Below are positions 45,650 to 56,177 of a stretch of DNA of 64,000 nt, piece after piece (position 1 is the stretch's first letter; each line of letters begins with the position of its first letter). Source of the DNA: Granulicella sp. dw_53 (GTDB lineage: Bacteria; Acidobacteriota; Terriglobia; Terriglobales; Acidobacteriaceae). Both the position numbers and the translations under genes were made by a program. A model generated the notes under the pieces. The model worked only from the letters and a program-made list of their open reading frames with translations. It was not told the origin of the DNA and searched no databases. Where the stretch lies: positions 62,001 through 126,000 of the forward strand of contig NZ_JAAVUR010000011.1 of assembly GCF_018449545.1 (NCBI RefSeq). The letters run 5' to 3'.

Positions 45650-47179
45650 TTAGGTCTGCTTCGCCCGTAGGTGTTCGTTAAGGAGATCCTGTTTCTCACG
45701 GAACCGGCGGTAGCGGTTAAGGAGGGATGCTGGTCCGCGAGCTCGTAGAAAGACCAGGTTTCCTTCGAAGCGTTTCTCGCCGATGATAGCTCCGCCTTCG
45801 AGCGAGGCGAGGATGGAGCCTTCCGATTGCGGGAGCTTGAAGCTGGCTTCGACGAGTGGATCAACTATGAGTGCGGCATCGATGGCAGCCAGCAGTTGCT
45901 CCAGGCCGGTGTGCTGAAGCGAAGAGACGGGAATCGCTTCGCGATCGCTGGAGAGGTGGGCGCGTTCCTGGGGCGAGACGAGATCGATCTTGTTCAGCAC
46001 CTGGATAACGAGCTTGGTGGAGACTGCAAGCTCGGCTAAGACTCTTTCAACCTGAGTCTTCTGCTCTTCCCGCATCGGGCTGGCGGCGTCCTGGACGTGG
46101 AGCAGAATCTCGGCTCGCTCGACCTCTTCGAGTGTGGCGCGGAAGCTCGTAACGAGTGTATGGGGAAGGTTCCGGATGAAGCCGACGGTATCGGAGAGCA
46201 GGATCTTGCGGCGAGACGGAAGCTGCAGTTGCCGGAGTTTGGGGTCGAGAGTCGCGAACATGCGGGCCGATTCGAGCACGCCAGCCTCGGTGAGGGCATT
46301 GAAGAGTGTGCTCTTGCCAGCGTTGGTGTAACCGACGAGGGCGACGACGGGGACCGGGACTGCCTCACGGCGTTGCCGCTGCTGATGGCGGATGCGGCGG
46401 ACGGCATCGAGCTGGGTCTTGATGTGGTCGATGCGAAGGTTGATCTTTCGGCGATCGGTCTCGAGCTGGGTTTCGCCTGGACCGCGGGTTCCGATGCCGC
46501 CGCCGAGTTGCGACATGGCGCGACCGCGTCCGGCGAGGCGGGGCAACTGGTATTCGAGCTGTGCGAGCTCTACCTGGAGCTGACCTTCGCGAGTCTTGGC
46601 ATGGCGGGCGAAGATGTCGAGGATGAGCTGCGAGCGGTCGATGACGTGGCAGGGTAGCCTGGCCTCGATGTTACGAAGCTGTGAGGGGGTAAGGTCGTGG
46701 TCGAAGAGAACAAGCGAAGCGTTGGTAGAGGTCACGACCTCAACAATCTCGTCCAGTTTGCCCTGGCCGACGAGGCTGGAGGGATCGGGCTTCTGACGGC
46801 GTTGGACTAGGGTGGCGGCGATGGTCGCACCCGCCGATCGGGCGAGTTCTTCGAACTCTGCGCGGCTGGCATCGAAGTCAACGGTGGAGGCTGCAGGGCT
46901 CGAAAGATCTTCTTCCGAAGCCATGGCGGCAGCCGCGCTGCGGGCAAGTCGAGCGGCTGCCGTAAGCTGCTTACGCTTGCGGAGTTCTCCGGTGAACTCA
47001 ACCACTACAATCACAGCAAGTTCTTGCTGAGTTTGCGAAGTACGCAGTTCGCGAGCGAGGAGCGCCGCGTCCTGGGCCTCACTTGCTTCGACGAGACTAC
47101 GACGGACTGGCTTTCCGCGATTCCGGCGAGATTGCGCCTGATCCGGAGTGGCTTCGAGTGAAGCCTTCTTGCTGGTCAA
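45650..47179 (-). CDS. hflX: Ribosome-associated GTPase HflX
   Basis: A 509-residue GTPase that splits stalled ribosomes. The HflX N-terminal domain ends with [20 protein letters not shown] (the GPGETQLE hallmark), followed by a coiled-coil linker. The G domain follows: G1 [10 protein letters not shown]3 [13 protein letters not shown] and G4 NKID. An upstream in-frame TGA limits the start; TTG 47179 is the first usable codon and has a poor ribosome site. The first ~50 residues are a basic extension and the C-terminus is extended beyond the G domain. Confidence 0.95.
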   Translation of the reverse strand: MTSKKASLEATPDQAQSRRNRGKPVRRSLVEASEAQDAALLARELRTSQTQQELAVIVVVEFTGELRKRKQLTAAARLARSAAAAMASEEDLSSPAASTVDFDASRAEFEELARSAGATIAATLVQRRQKPDPSSLVGQGKLDEIVEVVTSTNASLVLFDHDLTPSQLRNIEARLPCHVIDRSQLILDIFARHAKTREGQLQVELAQLEYQLPRLAGRGRAMSQLGGGIGTRGPGETQLETDRRKINLRIDHIKTQLDAVRRIRHQQRQRREAVPVPVVALVGYTNAGKSTLFNALTEAGVLESARMFATLDPKLRQLQLPSRRKILLSDTVGFIRNLPHTLVTSFRATLEEVERAEILLHVQDAASPMREEQKTQVERVLAELAVSTKLVIQVLNKIDLVSPQERAHLSSDREAIPVSSLQHTGLEQLLAAIDAALIVDPLVEASFKLPQSEGSILASLEGGAIIGEKRFEGNLVFLRARGPASLLNRYRRFREKQDLLNEHLRAKQT

Positions 47180-47390
47180 AGTTGTCTCAATTCAGGGCCG
47201 GGTTTCCGGTCGACTCTCTTATGATACTGAAGGATCAGCGTCAGTACTCTATTTCTGACCTTCCGGCCGTCGTTCCTGGAAGATGAACTATTCAGAGAGG
47301 TGTCGCTGACTCGGCGATTCTTGGGGCCAGAAGAGGTCAACGGGCCCCCATGTCTCCATGCTAGAATCCCGCAGGGAGAGAGCGGACCGA

Positions 47391-48314
47391 GTGATTATCC
47401 AGATGAATCGCAATAGATGCAGAAGTTACGGTGCAACGATTTACTTACTTTTTTGTGTGGCCTTCGGCGGTGGGCAACTGACGCAAGCGCAGACGGTTTC
47501 ATCGCACGCCAAGCTGTCGGTTCATTGGGAAGAACTAACGGGCCCGGACTTTGTCGAGGCCATCAAGCGTTCCCAGGGTACATGCCTGTTGCCGTTCGGC
47601 ATTCTGGAAAAACACGGTCCACACATGCCGATTGGTTCCGATCTGCTCAATGCGCGTTATGCAGCACTGCATGCGGCCGAACAGCAATATGCCGTGGTTT
47701 TTCCAGAGTATTATTTTGGGCAAATCTCCGAGGCTCGCCATGAGCCCGGTACCATCGCCTACAGCCGCGATCTGCAGTTGGCATTGCTCCAAGCGACTAC
47801 GGACGAGATGGCCCGCAATGGCTGCAAGAAAATCCTGATCGTGAATGGTCACGGCGGAAACGCTAGTTTGTTGCCGTACTTCGGTCAATCGCAGTTGGAT
47901 AAGCCACACGATTACGTGGTCTACATCTTCGATCAGCGTACTCCGACAACGGGCGGTCCAAAAAAGAAGACATCGACTGACCAGCATGCAGGCGAAAGCG
48001 AAACATCTAAAATGATGGTCGTCAGACCCGATCTCCTGCACCAGGATCGTGCCGCAAGCGAATCAGGGGCAGACCAACATCGTCAAAGCTTGTCAGAAGG
48101 TGTTTACACCGGTATCTGGTGGTACGCACGTTTTCCCGATCACTATGCCGGCGACGGTACGGCTGCGACCCGCGAGTTGGGCGAGTATCAGATGAAATGG
48201 TGGGTTGACTCGGTGAGCAAAGCCATCGCTTCCATCAAAGCAGATGATGCGAGTCTCAAATTGCAGGACGAATTCTATGAAAAGAGCAGACATCCTCTGG
48301 ATACACCGCAGTAG
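47391..48314 (+). CDS. Secreted creatininase-family amidohydrolase
   Basis: A metal-dependent amidohydrolase-fold protein of about 307 residues. Family motifs are LLPFGILEKHGPHMPIGSDL (metal-binding Glu and His, then Asp), EARHEPGTIAYS and ILIVNGHGGNASLLP. Unlike bacterial creatininases it has an N-terminal signal peptide (IYLLFCVAFGGGQLTQAQ). Starts at ATG 47358, GTG 47391 or ATG 47403 are possible; GTG 47391 has GGGAGAG at best spacing. Substrate unknown. It is divergent from hflX. Confidence 0.85.
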   Translation: MIIQMNRNRCRSYGATIYLLFCVAFGGGQLTQAQTVSSHAKLSVHWEELTGPDFVEAIKRSQGTCLLPFGILEKHGPHMPIGSDLLNARYAALHAAEQQYAVVFPEYYFGQISEARHEPGTIAYSRDLQLALLQATTDEMARNGCKKILIVNGHGGNASLLPYFGQSQLDKPHDYVVYIFDQRTPTTGGPKKKTSTDQHAGESETSKMMVVRPDLLHQDRAASESGADQHRQSLSEGVYTGIWWYARFPDHYAGDGTAATRELGEYQMKWWVDSVSKAIASIKADDASLKLQDEFYEKSRHPLDTPQ

Positions 48315-48348
48315 GCGGGGTAAAGATCTTTTGTCCCCCCGCTCCGCT

Positions 48349-49818
48349 TTAAGGATAGAAGCGAGTTGCAATGATCTGTGCACCAGGGTCGGACGCACCG
48401 ATACTGCTAGTCTCGATCAGCAGCTCGAATGATTTCAATGAGCCATCTGAGCGAACCGCTTGCTTCAAAATCGAACTCATCTCCTGGGGATCAAACAGAG
48501 TATCTGCAGCAGCCTGCGTTGCTGCCATATTCAATCCCTGAATGATCAGGACATGACCGTTTCCTTCAAGGCCTGGCAGATAATCTATCGCACCATAAGT
48601 ACGGTTGGAGGTTTCCGCCGTACCGTTTAGATATCTCTTCTGCTCTGTGCCAACTGGGCGTTCGTTCAGTACGAATGACTGATCCACTTCGGACATATAT
48701 TCGAGTTTGAAGTTGAGATCTTTTTCGAAGAGGGAGACCCAGGGATTTGTATGGGTCGAACCCATCAGTATTACGTTAGAGCTCTTCAGGTCTTCTATGG
48801 TGACGTTTCGTGCATAACGAATCTGGGATCGATTGGCAGCAAATTCGGGAAGCTGGGTCAACATCACAGTTATGTCCAAACTGACGACACTGGTATACCG
48901 CTGATGGCGTAGGTCGTTCAAATTTTCCAGTTGAAGCCCCGCTGATGACTTCATCTCGGTGGGATAGGTTTCGTTCGCATACTCCTCTAAAGTGACCAAG
49001 TGTTTTGTAAGGTTTTGCAGGATACCAAGCCCGCTGTCGGCAGGCACAATCAAAGTGTTTTGGCCTTTCTGGAATAGTTCTGCCCAAATCGGATGAGCTG
49101 GTCCCTGCGTCTTCGCCTTTTGCAAGGTCCGAATTCCGGCCCATGTTGCTGATGTAAATAGAACTCCCGCGATCAGCCCTACCGTGATTAAAAGCCACGC
49201 TGATCGCCAACGTGGCGCGGAGACTGCAAGATCCACGCTCGCTGCACTCTTTGGGGTGTACCCCGTCTTGTTGGAGTGGATCTCTGAGACGACCTTTTCG
49301 ACAAGAGTATTGCTGAAAAGACCTGAATTGGAATCCTTCCTATGAGCATCAGGGGCTCGATGAAAGACGGGGGCATACCCGCCGCGCGGGATAATAACTC
49401 GAATGGGTTCCCCGAGTCCTTCCCCTTGGAAATACTCATCGAGGCGTTTTCGTAATAAGCGTGCGTAACTTCGGACGATGTTATCTTCGCCTGGATTGTA
49501 ATCCGCCGCGCGGTTGAAGATCAGCGTACCGATACGCTGCTCCGTGATCCCATGTGAGTTTCCCATAAGCTGCTGCTCGCAGACATACAGGAAAAACTTC
49601 TGAAGTAAGTCCGACTTGCACAAACCTTTGCTGGCGACGATGCGGAGCGCCAGTTGCCACTCCTCCCGCGATGGGAGCTCTTCTATCTGCATGGTCGGTG
49701 CTCTTTCACCCGACACGCCTGCTCCGCTTGGCGAGCGGGAACCAGGACCTGCATTGCCCTCCGGCTTTAGGTGAAGCTCCCCTAGCTTTCCATACGGCCG
49801 TTCGCGCGGATTCACCAT
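48349..49818 (-). CDS. Membrane-tethered winged-helix protein
   Basis: 489 residues from the farthest start; ATG 49692 is a plausible alternative, since the first 42 residues are low-complexity. Residues about 50-155 form a conserved N-terminal domain: ASKGLCKSDLLQKFFLYVCE, ITEQRIGTLIFNR, GEDNIVRSYARLLRKRLDEY and IPRGGYAPVF. This is the DNA-binding-like module recurrent in Acidobacteria. One transmembrane helix follows (LLITVGLIAGVLFTSATWAG, about 215-235). The periplasmic domain (240-489) has the character of a ligand- or substrate-binding fold. It is divergent from a TonB receptor, suggesting direct sensing and regulation; function unproven. Confidence 0.75.
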   Translation of the reverse strand: MVNPRERPYGKLGELHLKPEGNAGPGSRSPSGAGVSGERAPTMQIEELPSREEWQLALRIVASKGLCKSDLLQKFFLYVCEQQLMGNSHGITEQRIGTLIFNRAADYNPGEDNIVRSYARLLRKRLDEYFQGEGLGEPIRVIIPRGGYAPVFHRAPDAHRKDSNSGLFSNTLVEKVVSEIHSNKTGYTPKSAASVDLAVSAPRWRSAWLLITVGLIAGVLFTSATWAGIRTLQKAKTQGPAHPIWAELFQKGQNTLIVPADSGLGILQNLTKHLVTLEEYANETYPTEMKSSAGLQLENLNDLRHQRYTSVVSLDITVMLTQLPEFAANRSQIRYARNVTIEDLKSSNVILMGSTHTNPWVSLFEKDLNFKLEYMSEVDQSFVLNERPVGTEQKRYLNGTAETSNRTYGAIDYLPGLEGNGHVLIIQGLNMAATQAAADTLFDPQEMSSILKQAVRSDGSLKSFELLIETSSIGASDPGAQIIATRFYP

Positions 49819-50101
49819 ACGCCAAGCATAGCTTTTGAATGTGAAACTTCAGTTAACCGTTCTCGGCCTCCTTATCCAATCCCCTAGAAATACAGGGGGG
49901 TGAGAGAGGGGTGAGTTTACAGGGTGAGCCTACCATTCACGCGGAGTACCCTTTTGCGACTGTCCGGATATGGCCATTATCAACTTGGCGGTACTCGATA
50001 AATGTGGGTAGCGCGGACGTTGGAGTCCCGACTCTACAGTCATTCGGAAACGCAACCTGGAACAAAACTTAACACGGATAAAAAGCAGTCTGGAGCTACT
50101 T

Positions 50102-53100
50102 GTGAAGCGTCTTTTTTTGTTTGCAGTGATGATCTTTCTCCCGGTTTTGAACTCCTCACCCTTATTTGCGCAATTCGAAACCGCATCCGTCCTGGGTTAT
50201 GTACGGGATGCCTCAGGCGGAGCACTCCCCAATGCAACTGTCTCTCTGGCAAATCAGGAGACGAAGGCCGTTGTGACCGCAAAGACGAACGCTCAAGGTG
50301 CCTATGAGTTTACCGACGTAAAAATTGGTGAATATCAGGTTACAGCCCAGGCCGATGGCTTCGACCTTGGCATAACGCAGACCTTTCGCGTCACCGTCAA
50401 CGCTCGTCAGCGGGTTGATGTTGCATTAAAGGTAGGCTCGGCGAGCCAGACCGTCACGGTCAGCGACGCTGCCCAACTTCTTGAGACCGACTCCAGCGAA
50501 CGTGGCCAGGTCATCGGCACGCGTGAAGTTGAGAACCTACCGCTTAACGGGCGAGCCTACGCAGACCTCGCCGCTCTGGTGCCCGGAGTTCGCCGAAACC
50601 TTCTCGAAAATGCCACTACCAGTAGCCGAGACGCATCCTTTAACGTCAACGGACAGCGTAGTGAATTCAATAACTTCCTCCTCGACGGTCTCGATAACAA
50701 CTCCTATGGAACCTCAAATCAGGGTTTTTCAAACCAGGCCATTCCACCCTCCCCTGACGCCATCGACGAGTTCCGCGTCGAGACAGACAACTACAGCGCC
50801 GAGTATGGGCGCTCTGCTGGAGCCGTCATCAATGTAAGTATTCGCAGCGGCACCAACAAATTCCACGGCAAGGCATGGGATTATCTCCGCAATACTGATC
50901 TCAACGCTATTGGCCCCTTCACCCCGCCCACCAACACCCTCACCGGGCAACCGCAAAAGCCCATACTCATCCGCAACCAGTTCGGTGGCACCGTCGGAGG
51001 TCCTATTTGGAAGGACCACACCTTTTTCTTCGCCGATTATGAAGGCGTCCGCCAGATCACGCACTCTACGCTCAACGCGACGGTTCCTTCGCTAAACCAG
51101 AACGGAACCAGCGCTCTCGCAAGAGCCAACGGTGGATTTACCTTCCTCACCACAAACGCTGCCGGTATTGAGCAACCTGGCAACCCCGTTCCGCTGGTCA
51201 ACCCGCTTACTGGAAAATCCTACCCCAACGGTGTCATCCCCTTCGCGGACGCGTCGCCCTTCGCCCAACGCGTCCTTGCGGCTCTTCCGACCCCCACAGC
51301 CGCGGCCTTGTCCAATAACTACGCATCCTTACCCGCAGGCACGATTAAGGATGACAAGGGTGATATTCGTGTCGACCAGACTTTCAGTCCTCGAACCACC
51401 GCATTCGTCCGATACAGCGAACATCAAGGCATCATTCAGGATGCACCGTCTATCCAAGGTCCCGCCGGTGGCAGCAGCAGCAACGGAACTGTGGTGATCT
51501 TCAACCAGCAGATCGCCGGTGGAGTTACCCATGCTTTCACTCAGAACTCGATCCTCGACGCACGTTTCGGCTTTACTCGCACTGACGGTGGAAAGAGTCC
51601 CTACGGCGCAGGAATGCCAAGTCTAATGGCCGGAATCACCGGCCTTCCAACCGACCCCCAGGTCGTCAGAAGCCTAAATGACCAGAGCGTAAACGGCTAC
51701 ACGCAGTTCGGAAGCCAAGGGAGCAATCCTCAGTTCCAGAATCCTTACATCTTCAATCCTAAGTTGAATTACACCTGGATCCACGGTCGTAGCAGCTATA
51801 AGTTGGGTTACGAATACCAAGCTATCTTCACTTCGATCAGCGACTTCAATCCAAACTTCGGCGAGAACACCTATAACGGAAGCTTCAGCTATACCAATCC
51901 CAACATTAACACTCTCTCCAAGCTCGATACAGGAACGAAAGAGGCTGTCGCCCTCGCAGATTTCCTTCTCGGCGCCGACGACAGCTATCAACTCAATAAC
52001 TTTGCCGTCATCCACCTGAACCAGCGCATGCACTTTCTTTACTTCCAGGATGACATTCGCGTCAACTCGAGACTCACAGTTAACGCCGGCCTTCGCTATG
52101 AACTCGTGACTCCACAGTGGGAATCCGACAACCATCTCTCCAACTACGATCCCGATACCCAGACCCTCATCCAGGCCAAGCCCGGCTCCATTTACAGCCG
52201 CGCTCTGGTGAACATGCCAAAGCTCGACTTTGCGCCGCGATTCGGCTTCGCCTTCCAGGCTGACCCCAAGACTGTCATCCGCGCAGCCTATGGGCTTGGC
52301 TTCGCACAGTTCAATCGCGAAGGCGGCGAGAACATGCTCGGTTACAACGGCCCTTTTATCGTCAACACCAATCGCGTTCAGGCCGCTCCTTTTGCACCCT
52401 CCGCAGCAGCTGGAACCACCAATCCTGTGTGTACCTCAACAGATCAACCCTTCAATACCTGCTTCCGCACCACACAGCAAGGGTTCCCGACCAACTTCGC
52501 CACCTCTGCGAACTTCAGTACTCTTCTTGCGGAGACACGTTACCTACCCAAGAACCTACCTACCGGCTATGTGCAGAGTTACCACCTGACGGTACAGCGT
52601 CAGGTCACTAGCAATACGACCTTCGAGGTCTCTTACGTTGGCGAACACGGCGTAAAGCTTCAGGTCCTCGGAGATCTGAATCAAGCTGCGCCCAATGCTC
52701 TCACCGCTACCTGTAACCCCACAACCACCTCAGGTTGCCTCAACCTTCAGGCTCGCCGTCCCATCAAAAACTTCACGGGCATCGAGGAGACGCTTCCTTC
52801 TGGTTTCCTGACGTATAACGGTCTGCAGACCAAGTTCGAGCACCATGCTGGCCACGGCCTCTACGTGCTCAACTCCTTCACATGGTCACGCGCTCAGGAC
52901 AATGCTTCGGGGCATCTCGATGCAAACACTGGGGACAACTCGCGCATCAACCTAGCAAATCCGCTTGGAGATCGTGGCCCCTCTAGCTATAACCAGCCCC
53001 TGAATGAGGTCCTGACCATCGTCTATGATCTTCCCTACGGTAAGGGACGTGCGTTTGGCGGCTCAGCTCCTTTGCTCATGCAGGAAGTGCTCGGCGGTTG

Positions 53101-53572
53101 GCAGCTCACGGCGATCGACTCTGCCAGCAGCGGTCTCCCGGTAAACCTTACCTACACTGAAAACTCCTTCCAGGATGTAAGCGATATTCTGGCGTATCGT
53201 CCGAACGTCACCGGCGCGGCGGTCGTCCTGCCCAAGTCGCAACGAACCAAAGCCAGCGGCAACACTGTGCTCATGGCCTTCAACCCCGCAGCCGTCAGTG
53301 TCCCTGACGTCAACCACCCGTATGGCAATGCCGGACGTAACTCAGTCCGGTTCGATCCGTACTACAACTTGGACCTCGGTGTGCATAAGACCTTCCCCCT
53401 TTACGTCGAAGGAACGTCGCTCGACTTCCGTACCGAAGCGTTCAATATCCTCAATCAGACCAACTTTGCCTATCCACAGAGTGGCGCGGGATCCTCTAGC
53501 TTTGGAGCGGTCACCTCTGCCACAACCTTCCCAGCCCGTGTCCTTCAGTTTGCCCTCAAGCTGCAGTTCTAA
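50102..53572 (+). CDS. TonB-dependent receptor, Oar-like (complete)
   Basis: An outer-membrane receptor of 1156 residues, about twice the length of classical siderophore receptors and typical of the Acidobacteria group. GTG 50102 has GGAG 6 bp upstream. A signal peptide (FLFAVMIFLPVLNSSPLFAQ) is followed by a carboxypeptidase-regulatory fold (SVLGYVRDASGGALPNATVS, about 29-115). The plug (NLPLNGRAYADLAALVPGV, VNGQRSEFNNFLLDGLDNN) leads to a barrel ending in a terminal Phe. The coding strand is C-rich. Ligand unknown; no SusD or hydrolase partner is adjacent. Confidence 0.94.
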   Translation: MKRLFLFAVMIFLPVLNSSPLFAQFETASVLGYVRDASGGALPNATVSLANQETKAVVTAKTNAQGAYEFTDVKIGEYQVTAQADGFDLGITQTFRVTVNARQRVDVALKVGSASQTVTVSDAAQLLETDSSERGQVIGTREVENLPLNGRAYADLAALVPGVRRNLLENATTSSRDASFNVNGQRSEFNNFLLDGLDNNSYGTSNQGFSNQAIPPSPDAIDEFRVETDNYSAEYGRSAGAVINVSIRSGTNKFHGKAWDYLRNTDLNAIGPFTPPTNTLTGQPQKPILIRNQFGGTVGGPIWKDHTFFFADYEGVRQITHSTLNATVPSLNQNGTSALARANGGFTFLTTNAAGIEQPGNPVPLVNPLTGKSYPNGVIPFADASPFAQRVLAALPTPTAAALSNNYASLPAGTIKDDKGDIRVDQTFSPRTTAFVRYSEHQGIIQDAPSIQGPAGGSSSNGTVVIFNQQIAGGVTHAFTQNSILDARFGFTRTDGGKSPYGAGMPSLMAGITGLPTDPQVVRSLNDQSVNGYTQFGSQGSNPQFQNPYIFNPKLNYTWIHGRSSYKLGYEYQAIFTSISDFNPNFGENTYNGSFSYTNPNINTLSKLDTGTKEAVALADFLLGADDSYQLNNFAVIHLNQRMHFLYFQDDIRVNSRLTVNAGLRYELVTPQWESDNHLSNYDPDTQTLIQAKPGSIYSRALVNMPKLDFAPRFGFAFQADPKTVIRAAYGLGFAQFNREGGENMLGYNGPFIVNTNRVQAAPFAPSAAAGTTNPVCTSTDQPFNTCFRTTQQGFPTNFATSANFSTLLAETRYLPKNLPTGYVQSYHLTVQRQVTSNTTFEVSYVGEHGVKLQVLGDLNQAAPNALTATCNPTTTSGCLNLQARRPIKNFTGIEETLPSGFLTYNGLQTKFEHHAGHGLYVLNSFTWSRAQDNASGHLDANTGDNSRINLANPLGDRGPSSYNQPLNEVLTIVYDLPYGKGRAFGGSAPLLMQEVLGGWQLTAIDSASSGLPVNLTYTENSFQDVSDILAYRPNVTGAAVVLPKSQRTKASGNTVLMAFNPAAVSVPDVNHPYGNAGRNSVRFDPYYNLDLGVHKTFPLYVEGTSLDFRTEAFNILNQTNFAYPQSGAGSSSFGAVTSATTFPARVLQFALKLQF

Positions 53573-53576
53573 CTGC

Positions 53577-53614
53577 CCTCCGGGAGATTATCGAGTGCGA
53601 CATTCTCCCGGAGG
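53577..53614. terminator. Bidirectional terminator after the TonB receptor
   Basis: An 11-bp GC-rich stem (CCTCCGGGAGA / TCTCCCGGAGG) with a 16-nt loop between convergent genes, followed on the plus strand by ACTTTCT. Confidence 0.75.
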
Positions 53615-53619
53615 ACTTT

Positions 53620-55845
53620 CTACTGCACCGTCAGCATAACGGTAATCGTGTGCACTAATGTTACGTTGCCATTAGCCGCAGTACCGATGACATTGATGGT
53701 GTATGCCTGCTGTGGGTGCCCGAAATAGCCACTATTACTACCGCAACCACTGATGCCTGCCATAGCCGCGAAGCTTAGTATGGCTCCAAAGCCCAGCAAA
53801 AGCGGTCGCAGTCCACGCATGCTACGTCGCATTCGACGCGTAAAGGGCAACAGAAGCAGGCCAAGTGAAATTGTGCCAGCACCAAACAGCTCTCCATGAT
53901 GAAGTAATGCGGTGCTGGCGGCAGTTTGAATCTTCATAGTGAAACTCGTAGCGGTAGTTCCCAAAGTGATTGTCGGCGGGGTAAAGGTCGCAGTAGCACC
54001 GGGAGGCAGTCCCGTCGCAGAAAGCGTGATGGGGAAGTTGAATGCTATGGCTACTGGAGAGATCGTAAATGCGAAGGTCGCTGCCTGACCTGGGGCGACA
54101 GTTTGACCTGCCGTGGGTGTGGTTTCAGCGAAGCTGAAGTCAGCAATAGACTGCAGGATCGCTGAAGAGGTGCTCGTGCTGAAGTTTGAATCCCCTGCGT
54201 AGACGGCCTTGATGCTGTGTGTCCCAGAGTTCAGCGTGCTCGTCGTCAGTGCGGCAGTGCCGTTACTAAGTATCTGGACCGAACCTATCAGCAGCGTGCC
54301 GTCATAGAAGGAAACAGCTCCTGTAGGAGTCACCGCTACGATGGGCCTAACGGTCGCCGTAAAGGTGACGGGCTGGCCGGCAAAGGTTGAGGTCAAACTG
54401 GAGGTTAGTGAGATCGTAGTAGTCGACTGTGACGAAGCACCAGTCAACAGAACACTTTGTGGAACGACTCCATTACCACTAAAGACTACAGAACCGTTGG
54501 TCATGCCCTGAGCTGTCGGTTGAAAGACTACATTCTCAGTGCAGCTAGCACCTGCCGCCAGTGTAATGGGCGAAGCAGAGCAGGTTCCGGTGTTACTCGC
54601 TAAGAAGGGGCCGGTAAAGGCAATGGAAGAGACGATGATCGGAGCAGAACCGGCATTAGATAGGGTGACGGTTTGCGGAGTACTTGCGACTCCGATAGTC
54701 TGGACCGGGAAGGAAAGAATAGGAAGGTTACCACTGCGGATACGTTGGTTCAGGGTATCTGCGATCGTAATATTGCCTAGTACATCGGCAGCGCCAGAAT
54801 TAGGTGCGTTTAATACCGCGCTCGTAGAAGCGCTACCATCCCCACCGAAGCCCTGCTCACCTGTCCCAGAGACTGTAGTTATGGAACCTCCTCCGACTTG
54901 GCGAACACGCTGGTTATTTGTGTCTGCGATGTAGAGGCTTCCAGCCGCATCTACCCATACGCCGCTTGGTTTGGCCAATGTTGCAGAGGCCGCAGCACTG
55001 CCGTCGCCCGAAAAACTGCCTGCGAATGTGACGATACCTGCCCCAACGACAGTAGAGATTGTGCCGTCCGATGCGATCATGCGGACGCGTTGATTATGAC
55101 GGTCCGCGATATAGATCTTTCCCGCCGGATCGACGGCGATTCCGGTGGGCAGATCGAGCGATGCTGCGGTGGCAGCGCCGCCATCTCCCGCATAGGATTC
55201 TTCGCCGTTGCCCGCAATCGTGGTGATTATGGTGCCACTGATCTTACGAATTCTTTGATTGTTTGTATCCGCGATATAGAGATTTCCGCTTACATCAACA
55301 GCGACCGCACTTGGCAGCGCGAGGGTAGCTGCCGTCGCCGGACCTCCATCTCCCGAGAAGTTTGGAACTCCCGTTCCGGCAATTGTAGTTATCGTACCGT
55401 TGACTACCGCACGGATGCGGTGATTGTGAGAGTCCGCAATGTAGAGGTTGCCGTTGCCATCGACCGCGACCCCTATTGGAGTGTCCAGGAAAGCAGAGGT
55501 TGCCTGGCCCCCATCACCACTGAATCCGGCAACGCCAGAACCGGCGACGGTAATGACGACACCTGATTTCAATACCTCGCGAACGACATGGTTTCTGGCG
55601 TCGGCTAGGAATAGATTGCCAGCTTTGTCATACGCCAGCGATTTGGGAGAAGCAAGAGTTGCAGCCGTGGCGTTGCCATTGTCGCCGGTATAACCAAGAA
55701 CACCCGTGCCAGCGGTCGTTGAAATGCTGCGGCCAGGTGTGACGGTCAATATTCCTTGCGAGTACAGTAGAGGGACGAAGACCAGCGAGAGCGCCATCGT
55801 TATGAGTCTCTTGCTTCGCACTTTTAATCCCGTCAAGGCGCTCAT
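53620..55845 (-). CDS. NHL-repeat / Ig-like surface protein
   Basis: 741 residues with GGAAGGAAC before ATG 55845 and a signal peptide (ALSLVFVPLLYSQG). Residues about 40-375 hold six NHL repeats of the form GNLYIADTNNQRIR, each preceded by TIAGTGVPNFSGDGG-like linkers, forming a beta-propeller. An ASPM/choice-of-anchor-like domain and a bacterial Ig-like domain (TFTATVRPIV...GAVSFYDGTLLIG...VYAGDSNFSTS) follow. The last ~100 residues include two hydrophobic segments and a Cys in GISGCGSNSG. Extracellular binding or adhesion protein; ligand unknown. Confidence 0.88.
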   Translation of the reverse strand: MSALTGLKVRSKRLITMALSLVFVPLLYSQGILTVTPGRSISTTAGTGVLGYTGDNGNATAATLASPKSLAYDKAGNLFLADARNHVVREVLKSGVVITVAGSGVAGFSGDGGQATSAFLDTPIGVAVDGNGNLYIADSHNHRIRAVVNGTITTIAGTGVPNFSGDGGPATAATLALPSAVAVDVSGNLYIADTNNQRIRKISGTIITTIAGNGEESYAGDGGAATAASLDLPTGIAVDPAGKIYIADRHNQRVRMIASDGTISTVVGAGIVTFAGSFSGDGSAAASATLAKPSGVWVDAAGSLYIADTNNQRVRQVGGGSITTVSGTGEQGFGGDGSASTSAVLNAPNSGAADVLGNITIADTLNQRIRSGNLPILSFPVQTIGVASTPQTVTLSNAGSAPIIVSSIAFTGPFLASNTGTCSASPITLAAGASCTENVVFQPTAQGMTNGSVVFSGNGVVPQSVLLTGASSQSTTTISLTSSLTSTFAGQPVTFTATVRPIVAVTPTGAVSFYDGTLLIGSVQILSNGTAALTTSTLNSGTHSIKAVYAGDSNFSTSTSSAILQSIADFSFAETTPTAGQTVAPGQAATFAFTISPVAIAFNFPITLSATGLPPGATATFTPPTITLGTTATSFTMKIQTAASTALLHHGELFGAGTISLGLLLLPFTRRMRRSMRGLRPLLLGFGAILSFAAMAGISGCGSNSGYFGHPQQAYTINVIGTAANGNVTLVHTITVMLTVQ

Positions 55846-56177
55846 CCTGTTCCTTCCAATCTTCGCGGTATGCGCTACACAAGAAACTTATTCACTGTGT
55901 TTCGTTAACCCCTACCGGCTCGATTGAGCCCGCTACTCTCTCCAACCGTTGATCATGCCATCATGCATCGTTCTACTCTGATGATCGCTTCACTTGCAGA
56001 TAGATTGTTTGCTGTTTAGATAAGAGAATGTCTGTTATCGCCTTGGCGGGCCCCAGTTCAAAGGCCAGAAAAGAACCGTAACAATAAATGTTTTCCATTT
56101 CCAATCATCCTTCCAATGAGTTGCCCTGTTATTCAACATTGGTTATTGTCGGCAGCGCCTGACTGAAAATTCAGAGA
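55846..56177. other. Intergenic region between surface-protein genes
   Basis: About 330 AT-rich bp between the stop of the collagen-like gene and the start of the NHL gene, both on the minus strand. It should contain the NHL promoter. No gene or strong hairpin seen. Confidence 0.5.

Noticed and set aside
48888..48898. GGTATACC palindrome resembling the ROK operator core
   Set aside because: Lies inside a coding sequence and lacks the flanking TTA/TAA; an 8-base palindrome is expected about once in this length by chance.
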